This document shows positions 13,137-19,763 of a stretch of DNA of 19,787 nt, in pieces. The notes under the pieces are model-generated. The model was not told where the DNA came from and did no database searches. It was given only the letters and a program-made list of their open reading frames with translations. The stretch spans positions 1 through 19,787 of the forward strand of contig JBMFKS010000054.1 of assembly GCA_049972045.1 (NCBI GenBank), given 5' to 3'. The position numbers were made by a program, and so were the translations under genes. The number at the start of each line of letters is the position of its first letter. Positions within the stretch are counted from its first letter, which is position 1. This DNA is from SpSt-77 sp049972045. GTDB lineage: Bacteria; Chloroflexota; Anaerolineae; B4-G1; DUEL01.

Positions 13137-13212
13137 CAGGATTGACAGGATTTACAGGATTGACACGATTGGGGAATCTTGTAAATCTTGTAAATCCTGT
13201 CCATCCTGTAAA
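13131..13212. repeat. 9-bp tandem/palindromic repeat element between nfnA and nfnB
   Basis: Units GATTGACAG (x2), GATTTACAG and GATTGACAC run rightward, then after GATTGGGG the reverse complement runs back (AATCTTGTA x2, AATCCTGT, ATCCTGTAA), making a long imperfect hairpin. The first GATTGA provides the TGA stop codon of nfnA. A near-identical core lies at 19406-19451. In an nfnAB transcript it could fold and affect the ratio of the two subunits. Confidence 0.8.
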
Positions 13213-13238
13213 TTAAATAAGGAATAGGAGGCGACCCG

Positions 13239-14678
13239 ATGACTCCTCTCACCCAACGAGAACGGACCAAAATCCCCCGCCAGAAGATGCCGGAACAGGA
13301 CCCCATCGTCCGGCGGGGCAACTTCAACGAGGTCGCGCTGGGGTTCACCGAGGAACTGATGCTGGCGGAGGCGAACCGTTGCCTCCAATGCGAACGGCCC
13401 CACTGCGTGGAGGGATGCCCCGTGGGCGTTCTCATCCCCCAGTTCATCCGCGCCCTGCGGGAGGGAGATATCGTCGGTGCGGTGGCGGCGATGAAGGTCA
13501 AAAACAGCCTCCCCGCCATCTGCGGGCGGGTCTGCCCCCAGGAGACCCAGTGCGAGGCCCGCTGCGTCCTGGGCAAAAAAGGCCAACCCGTTGCCATCGG
13601 GCGGCTGGAGCGGTACGTGGGCGACTACGAACTGGCGATGCGGACCTGCCCGCTGGAGCGCAAGCCGCCCACGGGGAAGAAAGTCGCCGTGGTCGGCACC
13701 GGCCCGGCGGGGCTCACCTGCGCGGTGGACGTGGCGCGGGAAGGGCACGAGGTGGTCATGTTTGAGTCGCTGCATGCCCCCGGCGGCGTCCTGATCTACG
13801 GCATCCCCGAGTTCCGTCTCCCCAAGAGCGTGGTCCAGGCAGAGATTGACTACGCGGTGGAGTGCCTGGGCATCCGCATTTACACCGACCACGTCATTGG
13901 GCGGACGCTGACGCTGACCGAACTGCTGGCCCAGTACGACGCCGTCTTCCTGGGGACAGGGGCGGGTCTCCCGTCCTTCATGCGCATCCCCGGCATCAAC
14001 TATAACGGCGTGATGAGCGCCAACGAGTTCCTGACCCGGGTCAACCTGATGAAGGGATACCTCTTCCCGGAGTACGACACGCCGGTGAAGGTGGGGAAGA
14101 AAGTCGCGGTCATCGGCGCGGGGAACGTGGCGATGGACGCCGCCCGCTGTGCGCTCCGTCTCCAGACCCTGCAGGGGAAGGGTGGAGAGGTGCACATTGT
14201 GTACCGCCGGTCCCGCGACGAGGTTCCGGCGCGCGCTGAAGAGGTCCACCACGCCGAGGAGGAGGGGGTCATCTTTGACTTCCTGACCAACCCGGTGGAG
14301 ATTCTGGGGGACGCGAAGGGGAACGTGGTCGGAATGCGCTGCATCCGGATGGAACTGGGCGAGCCGGACGCCTCCGGGCGGCGCTCCCCGGTGCCGGTCC
14401 CCGGCTCGGAGTTTGAGATGGAAGTGGACATGGTCATCTTCGCCCTGGGGACCAGTCCGAACCCGTTGGTCTTCGTGGATGCGGAGGGGTTGCAGCGGAC
14501 ACGCCATGGGACGGTGGTGGTGAAGGACGAGGAGACGGGGCGGACGACGATGCCGCGGGTGTGGGCCGGTGGTGACGTGGTGACCGGTGCGGCGACGGTG
14601 GTGAGTGCGATGGGTGCGGGCAAGCGGGCCGCCGCCGACATCAACCGGTTCCTGGAAGACAGGGGGTCGGAATGGTAG
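13239..14678 (+). CDS. nfnB: NfnB/SudA-like NADPH-binding subunit (GltA/glutamate synthase small-chain family)
   Basis: This 479-residue protein matches the large Nfn subunit, often labelled gltA or sudA. The N-terminal domain has eight cysteines for two [4Fe-4S] clusters: C48, C51, C56, C60 and C95, C99, C105, C109. The FAD-binding GTGPAG is at 153-158, the NADPH-binding GAGNVAMDAAR at about 286-296, and the C-terminal AGGDVVTGAATVVSAMGAGK block ends the FAD site. GGAGG lies 8 bases before the ATG. Together with nfnA it is expected to couple NADH and reduced ferredoxin to NADP reduction. No glutamate synthase large subunit is nearby, which argues against a glutamate synthase role. Its length and motifs are normal. 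Confidence 0.92.
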   Translation: MTPLTQRERTKIPRQKMPEQDPIVRRGNFNEVALGFTEELMLAEANRCLQCERPHCVEGCPVGVLIPQFIRALREGDIVGAVAAMKVKNSLPAICGRVCPQETQCEARCVLGKKGQPVAIGRLERYVGDYELAMRTCPLERKPPTGKKVAVVGTGPAGLTCAVDVAREGHEVVMFESLHAPGGVLIYGIPEFRLPKSVVQAEIDYAVECLGIRIYTDHVIGRTLTLTELLAQYDAVFLGTGAGLPSFMRIPGINYNGVMSANEFLTRVNLMKGYLFPEYDTPVKVGKKVAVIGAGNVAMDAARCALRLQTLQGKGGEVHIVYRRSRDEVPARAEEVHHAEEEGVIFDFLTNPVEILGDAKGNVVGMRCIRMELGEPDASGRRSPVPVPGSEFEMEVDMVIFALGTSPNPLVFVDAEGLQRTRHGTVVVKDEETGRTTMPRVWAGGDVVTGAATVVSAMGAGKRAAADINRFLEDRGSEW

Positions 14679-14686
14679 CCACTATG

Positions 14687-14723
14687 GGGGCGGGCGGCGG
14701 CCCTGCGGGCCGCCGCCCGCCCC
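14687..14723. terminator. 17-bp GC-rich hairpin after nfnB
   Basis: GGGGCGGGCGGCGGCCC and its exact reverse complement flank a TGC loop, starting 8 bases after the nfnB stop. No T-run follows. It probably halts transcription together with the next hairpin, or is a repeat element. Confidence 0.65.
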
Positions 14724-14739
14724 GAATCCCTCGCGCCGG

Positions 14740-14776
14740 AAAAGTGCCTGGCACTTCTCCCGTGCCAGGCACTTTT
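14740..14776. terminator. Bidirectional rho-independent terminator between nfnB and encapsulin
   Basis: AAAAGTGCCTGGCAC (14740-14754) and its exact reverse complement (14762-14776) form a 15-bp stem around a TTCTCCC loop. Each side ends in four T on its own strand, so it can serve both convergent genes. It ends one base before the encapsulin stop codon (14778-14780). Confidence 0.8.
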
Positions 14777-14777
14777 G

Positions 14778-15566
14778 CTACTCCAGAACGCACACCGACG
14801 CCGGCACCCGCAGGTAGAGAGCCAGACTCTCGGAGATGGAGAACTCCCACTTCTCCTCGTCCGGCCCGATGAAGCCAACGGTCATATCCTGCCCCAGGAC
14901 GATGGAGGCGTACTGGCGGCCCACCGCCAGCAGAACCCCGCCGTCTTTGAGGAGGGGGACCTTGACCAGCCCGCCGGTGACCAGCGTCTGGACGTGCTCC
15001 CGTTCCGTCATCCCGCCGCCAGGATAGCGGCGGAAGAGAAGGTTATACCGGGCAGGGGCCAGGCCCAGGGCGTAGGGGCCGTGAAACCCGGCCTCGTCCA
15101 GCACAGTGACGGCCCGGATCAGGTCGTCCATCGCCGCACCGATCTGACTCCAGTCGGAGAGTTGGACCTTCTGGACGCCGGGGGCGTTCAGCAGGCCGGG
15201 CAGGCCCGCCGCCCCGTGAAAGAGGAGTTCGTCCTCCTTGCGGGCACAGGCGATGGCCGCCTCCGCCACCGGCTGAGCGTTAAAGGCCAGGCCGTCCCGC
15301 TCGTAAGCGGCCAGGTCGCGCAGGGAAATCTCAAACTCCTCCACCAGAAAGACCAGGGGGAGGGTTTTGCTCACGAAAACCCCGAACCCGGCCTCCTCGT
15401 CGGGCAGGGGGATGGCCTTCAGTCCCAGGCCGTAGGGGCCCTCCAGGGGCAACAACCTCCGGCCCGCCAGTTGGGCCTTCGCCGCCTCCACCATCACGGC
15501 GTCCAGCACGGCCCATACCTCCTCCCCGAAAGGAGCGCCCTCCCGTCCCAGATATTTGTTGGCCAT
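14778..15566 (-). CDS. Encapsulin shell protein (family 1, HK97 fold)
   Basis: This 262-residue protein matches family 1 encapsulins, which assemble into icosahedral protein nanocompartments in the cytoplasm. Recognisable parts are MANKYLGREGAPFGEEVWAV at the start, the YGLGLKAIPLP segment, the E-loop region around 60-75 (FVSKTLPLVFLVEEFEISLR), DELLFHG at about 112-118, and the C-terminal GQDMTVGFIGPDEEKWEFSI with the ESLALYLRVPASVCVLE end. Its length is close to that of the Thermotoga shell protein. AGGAGGTGATTCT precedes the ATG. The cargo gene lies 64 bp upstream in the same operon, separated by a 9-bp tandem repeat. No flavin-binding claim is made. Confidence 0.93.
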   Translation of the reverse strand: MANKYLGREGAPFGEEVWAVLDAVMVEAAKAQLAGRRLLPLEGPYGLGLKAIPLPDEEAGFGVFVSKTLPLVFLVEEFEISLRDLAAYERDGLAFNAQPVAEAAIACARKEDELLFHGAAGLPGLLNAPGVQKVQLSDWSQIGAAMDDLIRAVTVLDEAGFHGPYALGLAPARYNLLFRRYPGGGMTEREHVQTLVTGGLVKVPLLKDGGVLLAVGRQYASIVLGQDMTVGFIGPDEEKWEFSISESLALYLRVPASVCVLE

Positions 15567-15597
15567 AGAATCACCTCCTGAAATGGCTACTCCCCAC

Positions 15598-15633
15598 GTG
15601 TTCTTGGTGTTCTTCGTGTTCTTCGTGGATTTA
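15598..15633. repeat. 9-bp tandem repeat (GTGTTCTTC) at the cargo 3' end
   Basis: GTGTTCTTG, GTGTTCTTC, GTGTTCTTC and GTGGATTTA run in register. The last unit contains TTA, the TAA stop codon of the ferritin-like gene on the minus strand. It fills most of the gap between cargo and shell genes. Confidence 0.7.
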
Positions 15634-15987
15634 CCGCAGCGAGCCAATCGTCGGCTCCTCGCCCTCACCCTTCGTCGGGGAGGAACCCACCAGTTCGGCG
15701 GCCATCGCGTCTACCTCCGCTCTCCCCTCGGCCAGCCACTTCGCCTCGTCGCCGGTGAGAATCTCCAGCAACCGCTCAAACTCCCCGGCGTGGACCCGCT
15801 CCTCGTTGGCGATGTCTATGAGCACTTTCTTCGCCAGGGGGTGGTCAGTGGCATCGGCGTGGGCCATATAGAGGTGGACGGCCTCGTGCTCGGCGGCCAG
15901 GTTCAGGCGGATGGCCCGGATCAGTTCCTCCAAGGTGAGTTTCCGTTCGGGGACTTTTCCGCTAAAGGGATTGACGAATTCGGGCAT
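15631..15987 (-). CDS. Encapsulated ferritin-like protein (encapsulin cargo)
   Basis: This 118-residue protein matches encapsulated ferritins (EncFtn), two-helix proteins that pair to make a di-iron ferroxidase and load iron into the encapsulin shell. Candidate iron ligands are Glu33, Glu63 and His66 (AAEHEAVHLY and NEERVHAGEF), in the same spacing as the family's Glu, Glu-X-X-His set. The C-terminal EEPTIGSLR after a flexible Ser/Gly/Glu linker (102-111) is a clear encapsulin targeting peptide of the (L/I)-G-S-L type. I start at the ATG at 15987, with GGAGGTG 5 bases upstream; a longer reading to 16110 translates the repeat array and is spurious. Shell and cargo form a two-gene iron-storage operon. 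Confidence 0.92.
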   Translation of the reverse strand: MPEFVNPFSGKVPERKLTLEELIRAIRLNLAAEHEAVHLYMAHADATDHPLAKKVLIDIANEERVHAGEFERLLEILTGDEAKWLAEGRAEVDAMAAELVGSSPTKGEGEEPTIGSLR

Positions 15988-16023
15988 GGGACACCTCCAT
16001 AATGAATGGGTTGGGGGGTGAAA

Positions 16024-16127
16024 GGGTACAGGATGCAAGAATACAAGGATACAAGGGTACAAGGATGCCAGGATACAAGGATACAAGGATGCAAGGGTAC
16101 AAGGGTACAAGGGTACAAGGGTACGGG
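16024..16127. repeat. 8-bp tandem array (GRTACAAG, 13 units) in the encapsulin operon leader
   Basis: Thirteen contiguous 8-bp units vary around GGTACAAG, GATACAAG and GATGCAAG, with no spacers. It lies between the promoter at 16159-16186 and the cargo start at 15987, so it would be transcribed as a leader of repeated CUUGUACC/CUUGUAUC words. It is the longest array in the window. Confidence 0.85.
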
Positions 16128-16158
16128 AAATATCCGTCGTAAATGGGAGATTAATTGA

Positions 16159-16186
16159 ATTATACCTGAATTATCCGGAAAGTCAA
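16159..16186 (-). promoter_or_regulatory. Near-consensus promoter of the ferritin-encapsulin operon
   Basis: On the minus strand TTGACT (16186-16181), a 16-base spacer and a perfect TATAAT (16164-16159) form the best promoter in the window. Two ATAATTCA words, 11 bases apart, run through the spacer and over the -10 box and could be an operator for an iron or redox regulator. Transcription would start near 16152, giving a leader of about 165 bases that contains the 8-mer array. Confidence 0.75.
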
Positions 16187-16229
16187 GCGAGAAGGGTCTC
16201 TCCAATTTTTCGCGTCTCGTGGTTTTCCC

Positions 16230-17387
16230 TTAATGACGGCTGGCCAGCAACTGCTCAAACAACGCCTCGTACGCGGCGGCGGTTTGTTCGGTGCTCCAGC
16301 GCCGGACAATCTCCTCCCGGGGACGGACATACCGCTCCCGTCGGCCCACAACCCGCAGGATGGCCTCCGCCAGGGCGTGGGGATCTCCCACCGGTACGAT
16401 TTCGCCCATCCCGGTCTGCAGGACCGGCTGGCGGACACCGGGCAGGTCGCTGGCAATGGACGGCGTCCCGCAGAGCATCGCCTCCACCTGGACCAGACCG
16501 AAGGACTCGGTGGAGTTCAGGCTGGGGACAACGATGACGTCCAGATTGGGGTAGAAGGCGGCCATCTCTTTCGGGGAGAGGACGCCCAGGAAAGTCCAGC
16601 GGTCCCGGTGCCGCTCCAGGAGGGGGGCCAGCCGCCGGGCGTATGCCTCCTCGCCCAGGACGTTCTGGTACTGTCCGGCGAAGAGGACGCGCGCGGTCGG
16701 ATAGACCTCCAGGACGCGCGGGAGGGCTTGCAGCAGGACCTCCACGCCCTTCTCCGCGGCCAGCCGCGCCGCCATGCCGATGACCGGGCCCCGCCCGTCC
16801 AGCCCGACCCGCCGGGCAAATCCGGCCACGTCCTCCGGAGTAGCGAGGGGCAGTTCCACCGGCGGCGGGATGACCACGGTTTTGCGGGCGAAACGGGAGA
16901 GGAACGGGGAATGGACGGCGAAATCGTCCGTGTAGGCGACGACCCGGTCGGCCAGCAGGCCCGCCAGGTAGTTCATCCCGTCCACCACCCGGTTGACGAA
17001 ACCGTTGAAGGGACCCGCGGGAAGTTTCAGGTCGCAGTGGTAGGTGAGGGTGACGGGCTTCCCCGTCAGGCGGCCGCGCGCGGCCACCCCCGCGGCGTCA
17101 AACTGGGGCAGGTGGAGGCTGACGACGTCGTGGCAGCGGACCAGCCGCGTGGCGATGAAGCCGAAGGTGGGCATGATAACCCCTTTGCTGACGCGAAAGG
17201 CCACCGGCACGCGGACGACGCGAACCCCCTCCCGCTCCTCCGTCAGCGGGAGGGAGCGGTCGTAGCGGGAAGTCATCACGGTGACCGCGTGGCCTCGCCG
17301 GGCCAGCCCCTTTGCCAGACGTTCTGCATAAATGGTCAGCCCACTGGTATGGGGGCGGTAGTAGGTCAGGACAATGAGAACGCGAAT
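16230..17387 (-). CDS. GT4-family glycosyltransferase
   Basis: This protein (about 385 residues) has the two Rossmann domains of GT4 enzymes, which use nucleotide sugars to build glycolipids or polysaccharides at the membrane. The N-terminal acceptor domain starts with RVLIVLTYYRPHTSGLTIYAE. The donor domain carries MAARLAAEKGVEVLLQA and the EX7E-type motif ESFGLVQVEAMLCGTPSIAS. The start is odd: a strong GGAGGT (17398-17393) sits 5 bases before ATT at 17387-17385, exactly where ATG is expected, and no in-frame ATG, GTG or TTG is well placed. Upstream reading overlaps the carbonic anhydrase gene. ATT initiation is therefore proposed; a single-base error in an ATG is the alternative. Confidence 0.85.
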   Translation of the reverse strand: MRVLIVLTYYRPHTSGLTIYAERLAKGLARRGHAVTVMTSRYDRSLPLTEEREGVRVVRVPVAFRVSKGVIMPTFGFIATRLVRCHDVVSLHLPQFDAAGVAARGRLTGKPVTLTYHCDLKLPAGPFNGFVNRVVDGMNYLAGLLADRVVAYTDDFAVHSPFLSRFARKTVVIPPPVELPLATPEDVAGFARRVGLDGRGPVIGMAARLAAEKGVEVLLQALPRVLEVYPTARVLFAGQYQNVLGEEAYARRLAPLLERHRDRWTFLGVLSPKEMAAFYPNLDVIVVPSLNSTESFGLVQVEAMLCGTPSIASDLPGVRQPVLQTGMGEIVPVGDPHALAEAILRVVGRRERYVRPREEIVRRWSTEQTAAAYEALFEQLLASRH

Positions 17388-17398
17388 GGTGAACCTCC
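17385..17398 (-). promoter_or_regulatory. Ribosome-binding site that decides an ATT start
   Basis: GGAGGT followed by TCACC and ATT forms an ideally spaced initiation site except for the codon itself. It lies 4 bp beyond the stop codon (17402-17404) of the upstream carbonic anhydrase gene, so coupling may help the weak codon. Confidence 0.6.
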
Positions 17399-17401
17399 GA
17401 A

Positions 17402-17887
17402 TCAGGTGTGCCGGTACGCCCGCGCCTTTTCCACGTAGTGGATCGCGTCGCGGCGCAGGCGCCGAACCTCCTCCTCCCGCAGTTCCCGCACCACCTTCGC
17501 CGGAACGCCCACGGCCAGAGTGCGGGGCGGGATGACTGTACCTTCGGTCACCACCGCGCCAGCCCCAACGATGGCCTCCGTGCCAACAATGGCTCCGTTC
17601 AGGAGAATCGCGCCGATGCCAATGAGGGCGCCGTCCTCCACAATGGCCCCATGCAGGACGGCCCGGTGGCCCACCGTCACTCCGGCCCCGACCCGACAGG
17701 GCCGGTCCACGTCGGTATGGATGACGGTCAGGTCCTGGATGTTGGAGCGGGGGCCGATGTGAATGGGGGCCTCCTCGGCCCGCAGGACACATCCGAACCA
17801 GATGCTGGCTTCCTCCTCTATCGTCACGTCGCCGATGACGATGGCGCCCGGGGCGATGAAGGCGGTGGGGTGGATCCTCGGGATCAT
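17402..17887 (-). CDS. Gamma-carbonic anhydrase family protein
   Basis: This 161-residue protein is a left-handed beta-helix of hexapeptide repeats in the gamma-carbonic anhydrase/YrdA family. Three zinc-ligand histidines are in place: His57 (VIHTD), His74 and His79 (TVGHRAVLHG). The C-terminal helix LREEEVRRLRRDAIHYVEKARAY is also typical. It may hydrate CO2, but many members of this group have no proven activity. I start at the ATG at 17887, with AGGAG 8 bases upstream; the longer reading lies over the ATPase gene. Its start overlaps the ATPase stop in an ATGA. Confidence 0.9.
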   Translation of the reverse strand: MIPRIHPTAFIAPGAIVIGDVTIEEEASIWFGCVLRAEEAPIHIGPRSNIQDLTVIHTDVDRPCRVGAGVTVGHRAVLHGAIVEDGALIGIGAILLNGAIVGTEAIVGAGAVVTEGTVIPPRTLAVGVPAKVVRELREEEVRRLRRDAIHYVEKARAYRHT

Positions 17888-19359
17888 GGTTGGTACTCCT
17901 GAGTCCGAAGGGGTTTTACTCCGCCTTTGCGACCCAGTCCATATCCGACCCGAAAGACATCCGGAATGTTCACCCGGCCATCCTCCATCCGGAGGAAAAT
18001 CCCCAATTCCTCCAGGTCTTTTCGGAGCCCGGCGTACCCGTCCTCCAGGTGAGGGGGGAGAAGTTTTGCCTCTTCTGGAGGCAGTTGCTCCAGTTTGTGC
18101 AGAACCCCTTCCTGTTCCCATCGCTCCCGGATGACCGGGAACTCACAGGGTACGAACAGGCCACTCAGAGGTTGCATCAGTGTATCTATCCAGGGGTAAT
18201 CCTCCTTTAACTCCCGCACCCGGTTAGCGGAGGCCCGCTGGACCCCGCGCTTGATGCTCTCGTAGTGGAGGGCATATTCGTGGTCCGGATAGCGCTGCCG
18301 GGTGTCTTCTGCTGCCTCCCGCAACGCAGCCAGAAAAGAGCGGGGGCTGGTCCGTCCATAAGCATCGGCCAGATGGCCGGGTAACCAGGAGTAGGGGAAT
18401 CCGCGTTTTCTGTCCCGGCCCATCCATTCTCCCGCTATCATATGGAAAAGTTTCCGGTGTTTCTCCTCGTCTTCTCGGAAGGGGCGAGGCCACTGCCAGA
18501 TGACGGCGCCGTCCAGGGAGATCCGCTCCCAGCGGATGTTCAGCACCCTTTCAACGGTTTCCCTGAAGGTCGCGGCCTCCTGCGCATTGGCCAAGTATTG
18601 CCAGAGCAGGCCGTACAGGTCGGGACGAGGCCAGGTCAAGGGGACTTGGGAGCTCAGGACTTTGGACGCGTCAGGAAAAGTTGCCACACGGGATTCCTCC
18701 AACTGGTCGGTACGCAGAAAGCACTTGATACGGATTCGCTGGGTCGGGCGCAGTTCCAGGGCCACCTGGAGCAATCCCCGAATCAGACCATACATGTCCT
18801 CCCACCGGTCTGCTGCCCGGTCCAGCGCGTCAAAGAGAACCAGGGCCCAGATACCTTGTTCCTGCAGGTCCCGGTCTTTCTCCTCCAGGCAGCGGGCCAC
18901 TTCCTGGGGATGGTTCTCCACCCAATCCACCCGCGCCCCCCAGTCCCGGAATCCGGGCATCTTTTCGGTCAGCAGGTTATACACAACGACGGTTCGCCAG
19001 ATCAGCCGGGGCTCCCTGCCTTCCTGCATCAGCCAGCGCAGGGTGTCCTTGTCGGGATACCGGTCCATCATGGGACGCTCGCCAAACCCAACTGCGATTT
19101 CCGTCTTCTCCTCTATCTGGGCGAAGCGGTCCACCGCAGCGATCAGTTTCCGTACGGAGGGCTCTTGCAGGGCGGCCCACCAGAAACTCTTTCCGGCTCC
19201 GCGCATTCCCACCACCACCGAGACGTCGGGGCGCAGCGCTTTCGCGTGGGAGGGAGGAAAATATACGTGCTGGGGACGAGGAGTCCCTCCGTAAAGGGAA
19301 GCCGCCTCCGGCAGGGCCTGGATGAGAAGGTCTCGGGTTGTCTGGGGTTCCCGTTTCAT
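17884..19359 (-). CDS. Large P-loop ATPase of unknown function, C-terminal winged-helix-like region
   Basis: I do not recognise a named family for this 491-residue protein. Residues 45-60 carry a Walker A (GMRGAGKS, Lys57) and 172-180 a Walker B-like strand (ALVLFDALD) after a helix-rich region. KCFLRTDQLEE at about 212-222 could hold a sensor arginine. The C terminus (about 410-485) ends in LEELGIFLRMEDGRVNIPDV and GLGRKGGVKP, which suggests a winged-helix or peptide-binding tail. There are no membrane segments. GAGGTG precedes the ATG. Just upstream lies a fragment of a ParA-like ATPase, so this may be half of a two-ATPase system. STAND- or AAA-like ATPases of this shape occur in defence and partition-like loci; that link is inference. 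Confidence 0.75.
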   Translation of the reverse strand: MKREPQTTRDLLIQALPEAASLYGGTPRPQHVYFPPSHAKALRPDVSVVVGMRGAGKSFWWAALQEPSVRKLIAAVDRFAQIEEKTEIAVGFGERPMMDRYPDKDTLRWLMQEGREPRLIWRTVVVYNLLTEKMPGFRDWGARVDWVENHPQEVARCLEEKDRDLQEQGIWALVLFDALDRAADRWEDMYGLIRGLLQVALELRPTQRIRIKCFLRTDQLEESRVATFPDASKVLSSQVPLTWPRPDLYGLLWQYLANAQEAATFRETVERVLNIRWERISLDGAVIWQWPRPFREDEEKHRKLFHMIAGEWMGRDRKRGFPYSWLPGHLADAYGRTSPRSFLAALREAAEDTRQRYPDHEYALHYESIKRGVQRASANRVRELKEDYPWIDTLMQPLSGLFVPCEFPVIRERWEQEGVLHKLEQLPPEEAKLLPPHLEDGYAGLRKDLEELGIFLRMEDGRVNIPDVFRVGYGLGRKGGVKPLRTQEYQP

Positions 19360-19405
19360 CGGATCACCTCACGACGGAGAGGGAGGTGACAATCACCGAA
19401 TTTAA

Positions 19406-19451
19406 GGATTTACAGGATTGACAGGATTGGGGAATCTTGTAAATCCTGTCC
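19406..19451. repeat. Second copy of the GATTTACAGG palindromic element
   Basis: GGATTTACAGGATT faces GAATCTTGTAAATCC across about 12 bases, 13 of 14 positions pairing. The core is nearly the same as at 13148-13202, differing by one base in the loop side and one missing 9-bp unit. It lies between the ParA-like stump and the ATPase gene. Confidence 0.75.
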
Positions 19452-19470
19452 CTAAGAAGCCCGCCACAAC

Positions 19471-19713
19471 TCAAGTGCGTACTCCTAACGGATCGCTCGG
19501 GCTCAAGCGGAGGTCAAATTGCTCCAAAAACTCTCTGTAGGCGCTTTGAACGGCTTCGCTATCCAGCGAACGGAGAGTGTCCCAGGCGAGCAGACCCCGC
19601 TCCCAATAAATGGGGAGGGGCATATGGGGAGCGGTCTCGTCTGTTTGGGAGAACGAAAACCATTCCCCATCAAAGTCCATCACCAGAACCCGATGCCCCC
19701 GGCGAGCCAGTGG
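19471..19713 (-). pseudogene. Truncated ParA/MinD-like ATPase remnant
   Basis: The open frame after a TAA at 19714-19716 reads PLARRGHRVLVMDFDGEW and continues for 81 codons to LSPSDPLGVRT. The first part matches the strand following the P-loop of ParA/MinD-type ATPases (LARRGHRVLVMDFD, a Walker A'-like segment), but the P-loop itself is absent. The sequence after DFD does not continue as a ParA core; it may be the gene's own C terminus brought close by deletion. The only start codon candidates (GTG at 19683 or later) would leave out the motif. It was probably the partner of the P-loop ATPase downstream. Confidence 0.55.
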
Positions 19714-19763
19714 TTAGTCAAGTTTATACTTATGGGTCCGAATTGCCGGCGCGGCCAGGGGCC

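Noticed and set aside
13239..14678. True glutamate synthase small subunit
   Set aside because: No large glutamate synthase subunit is nearby, and pairing with the nfnA/sudB-type gene points to Nfn or sulfide dehydrogenase.
16024..16127. Possible CRISPR array or coding repeat from the 8-bp periodic block
   Set aside because: Units are contiguous without spacers and only 8 bp long. The open frame through it (YPCILASLYPC-like) is just the repeat translated, and the cargo gene has a clear start with ribosome-binding site at 15987.
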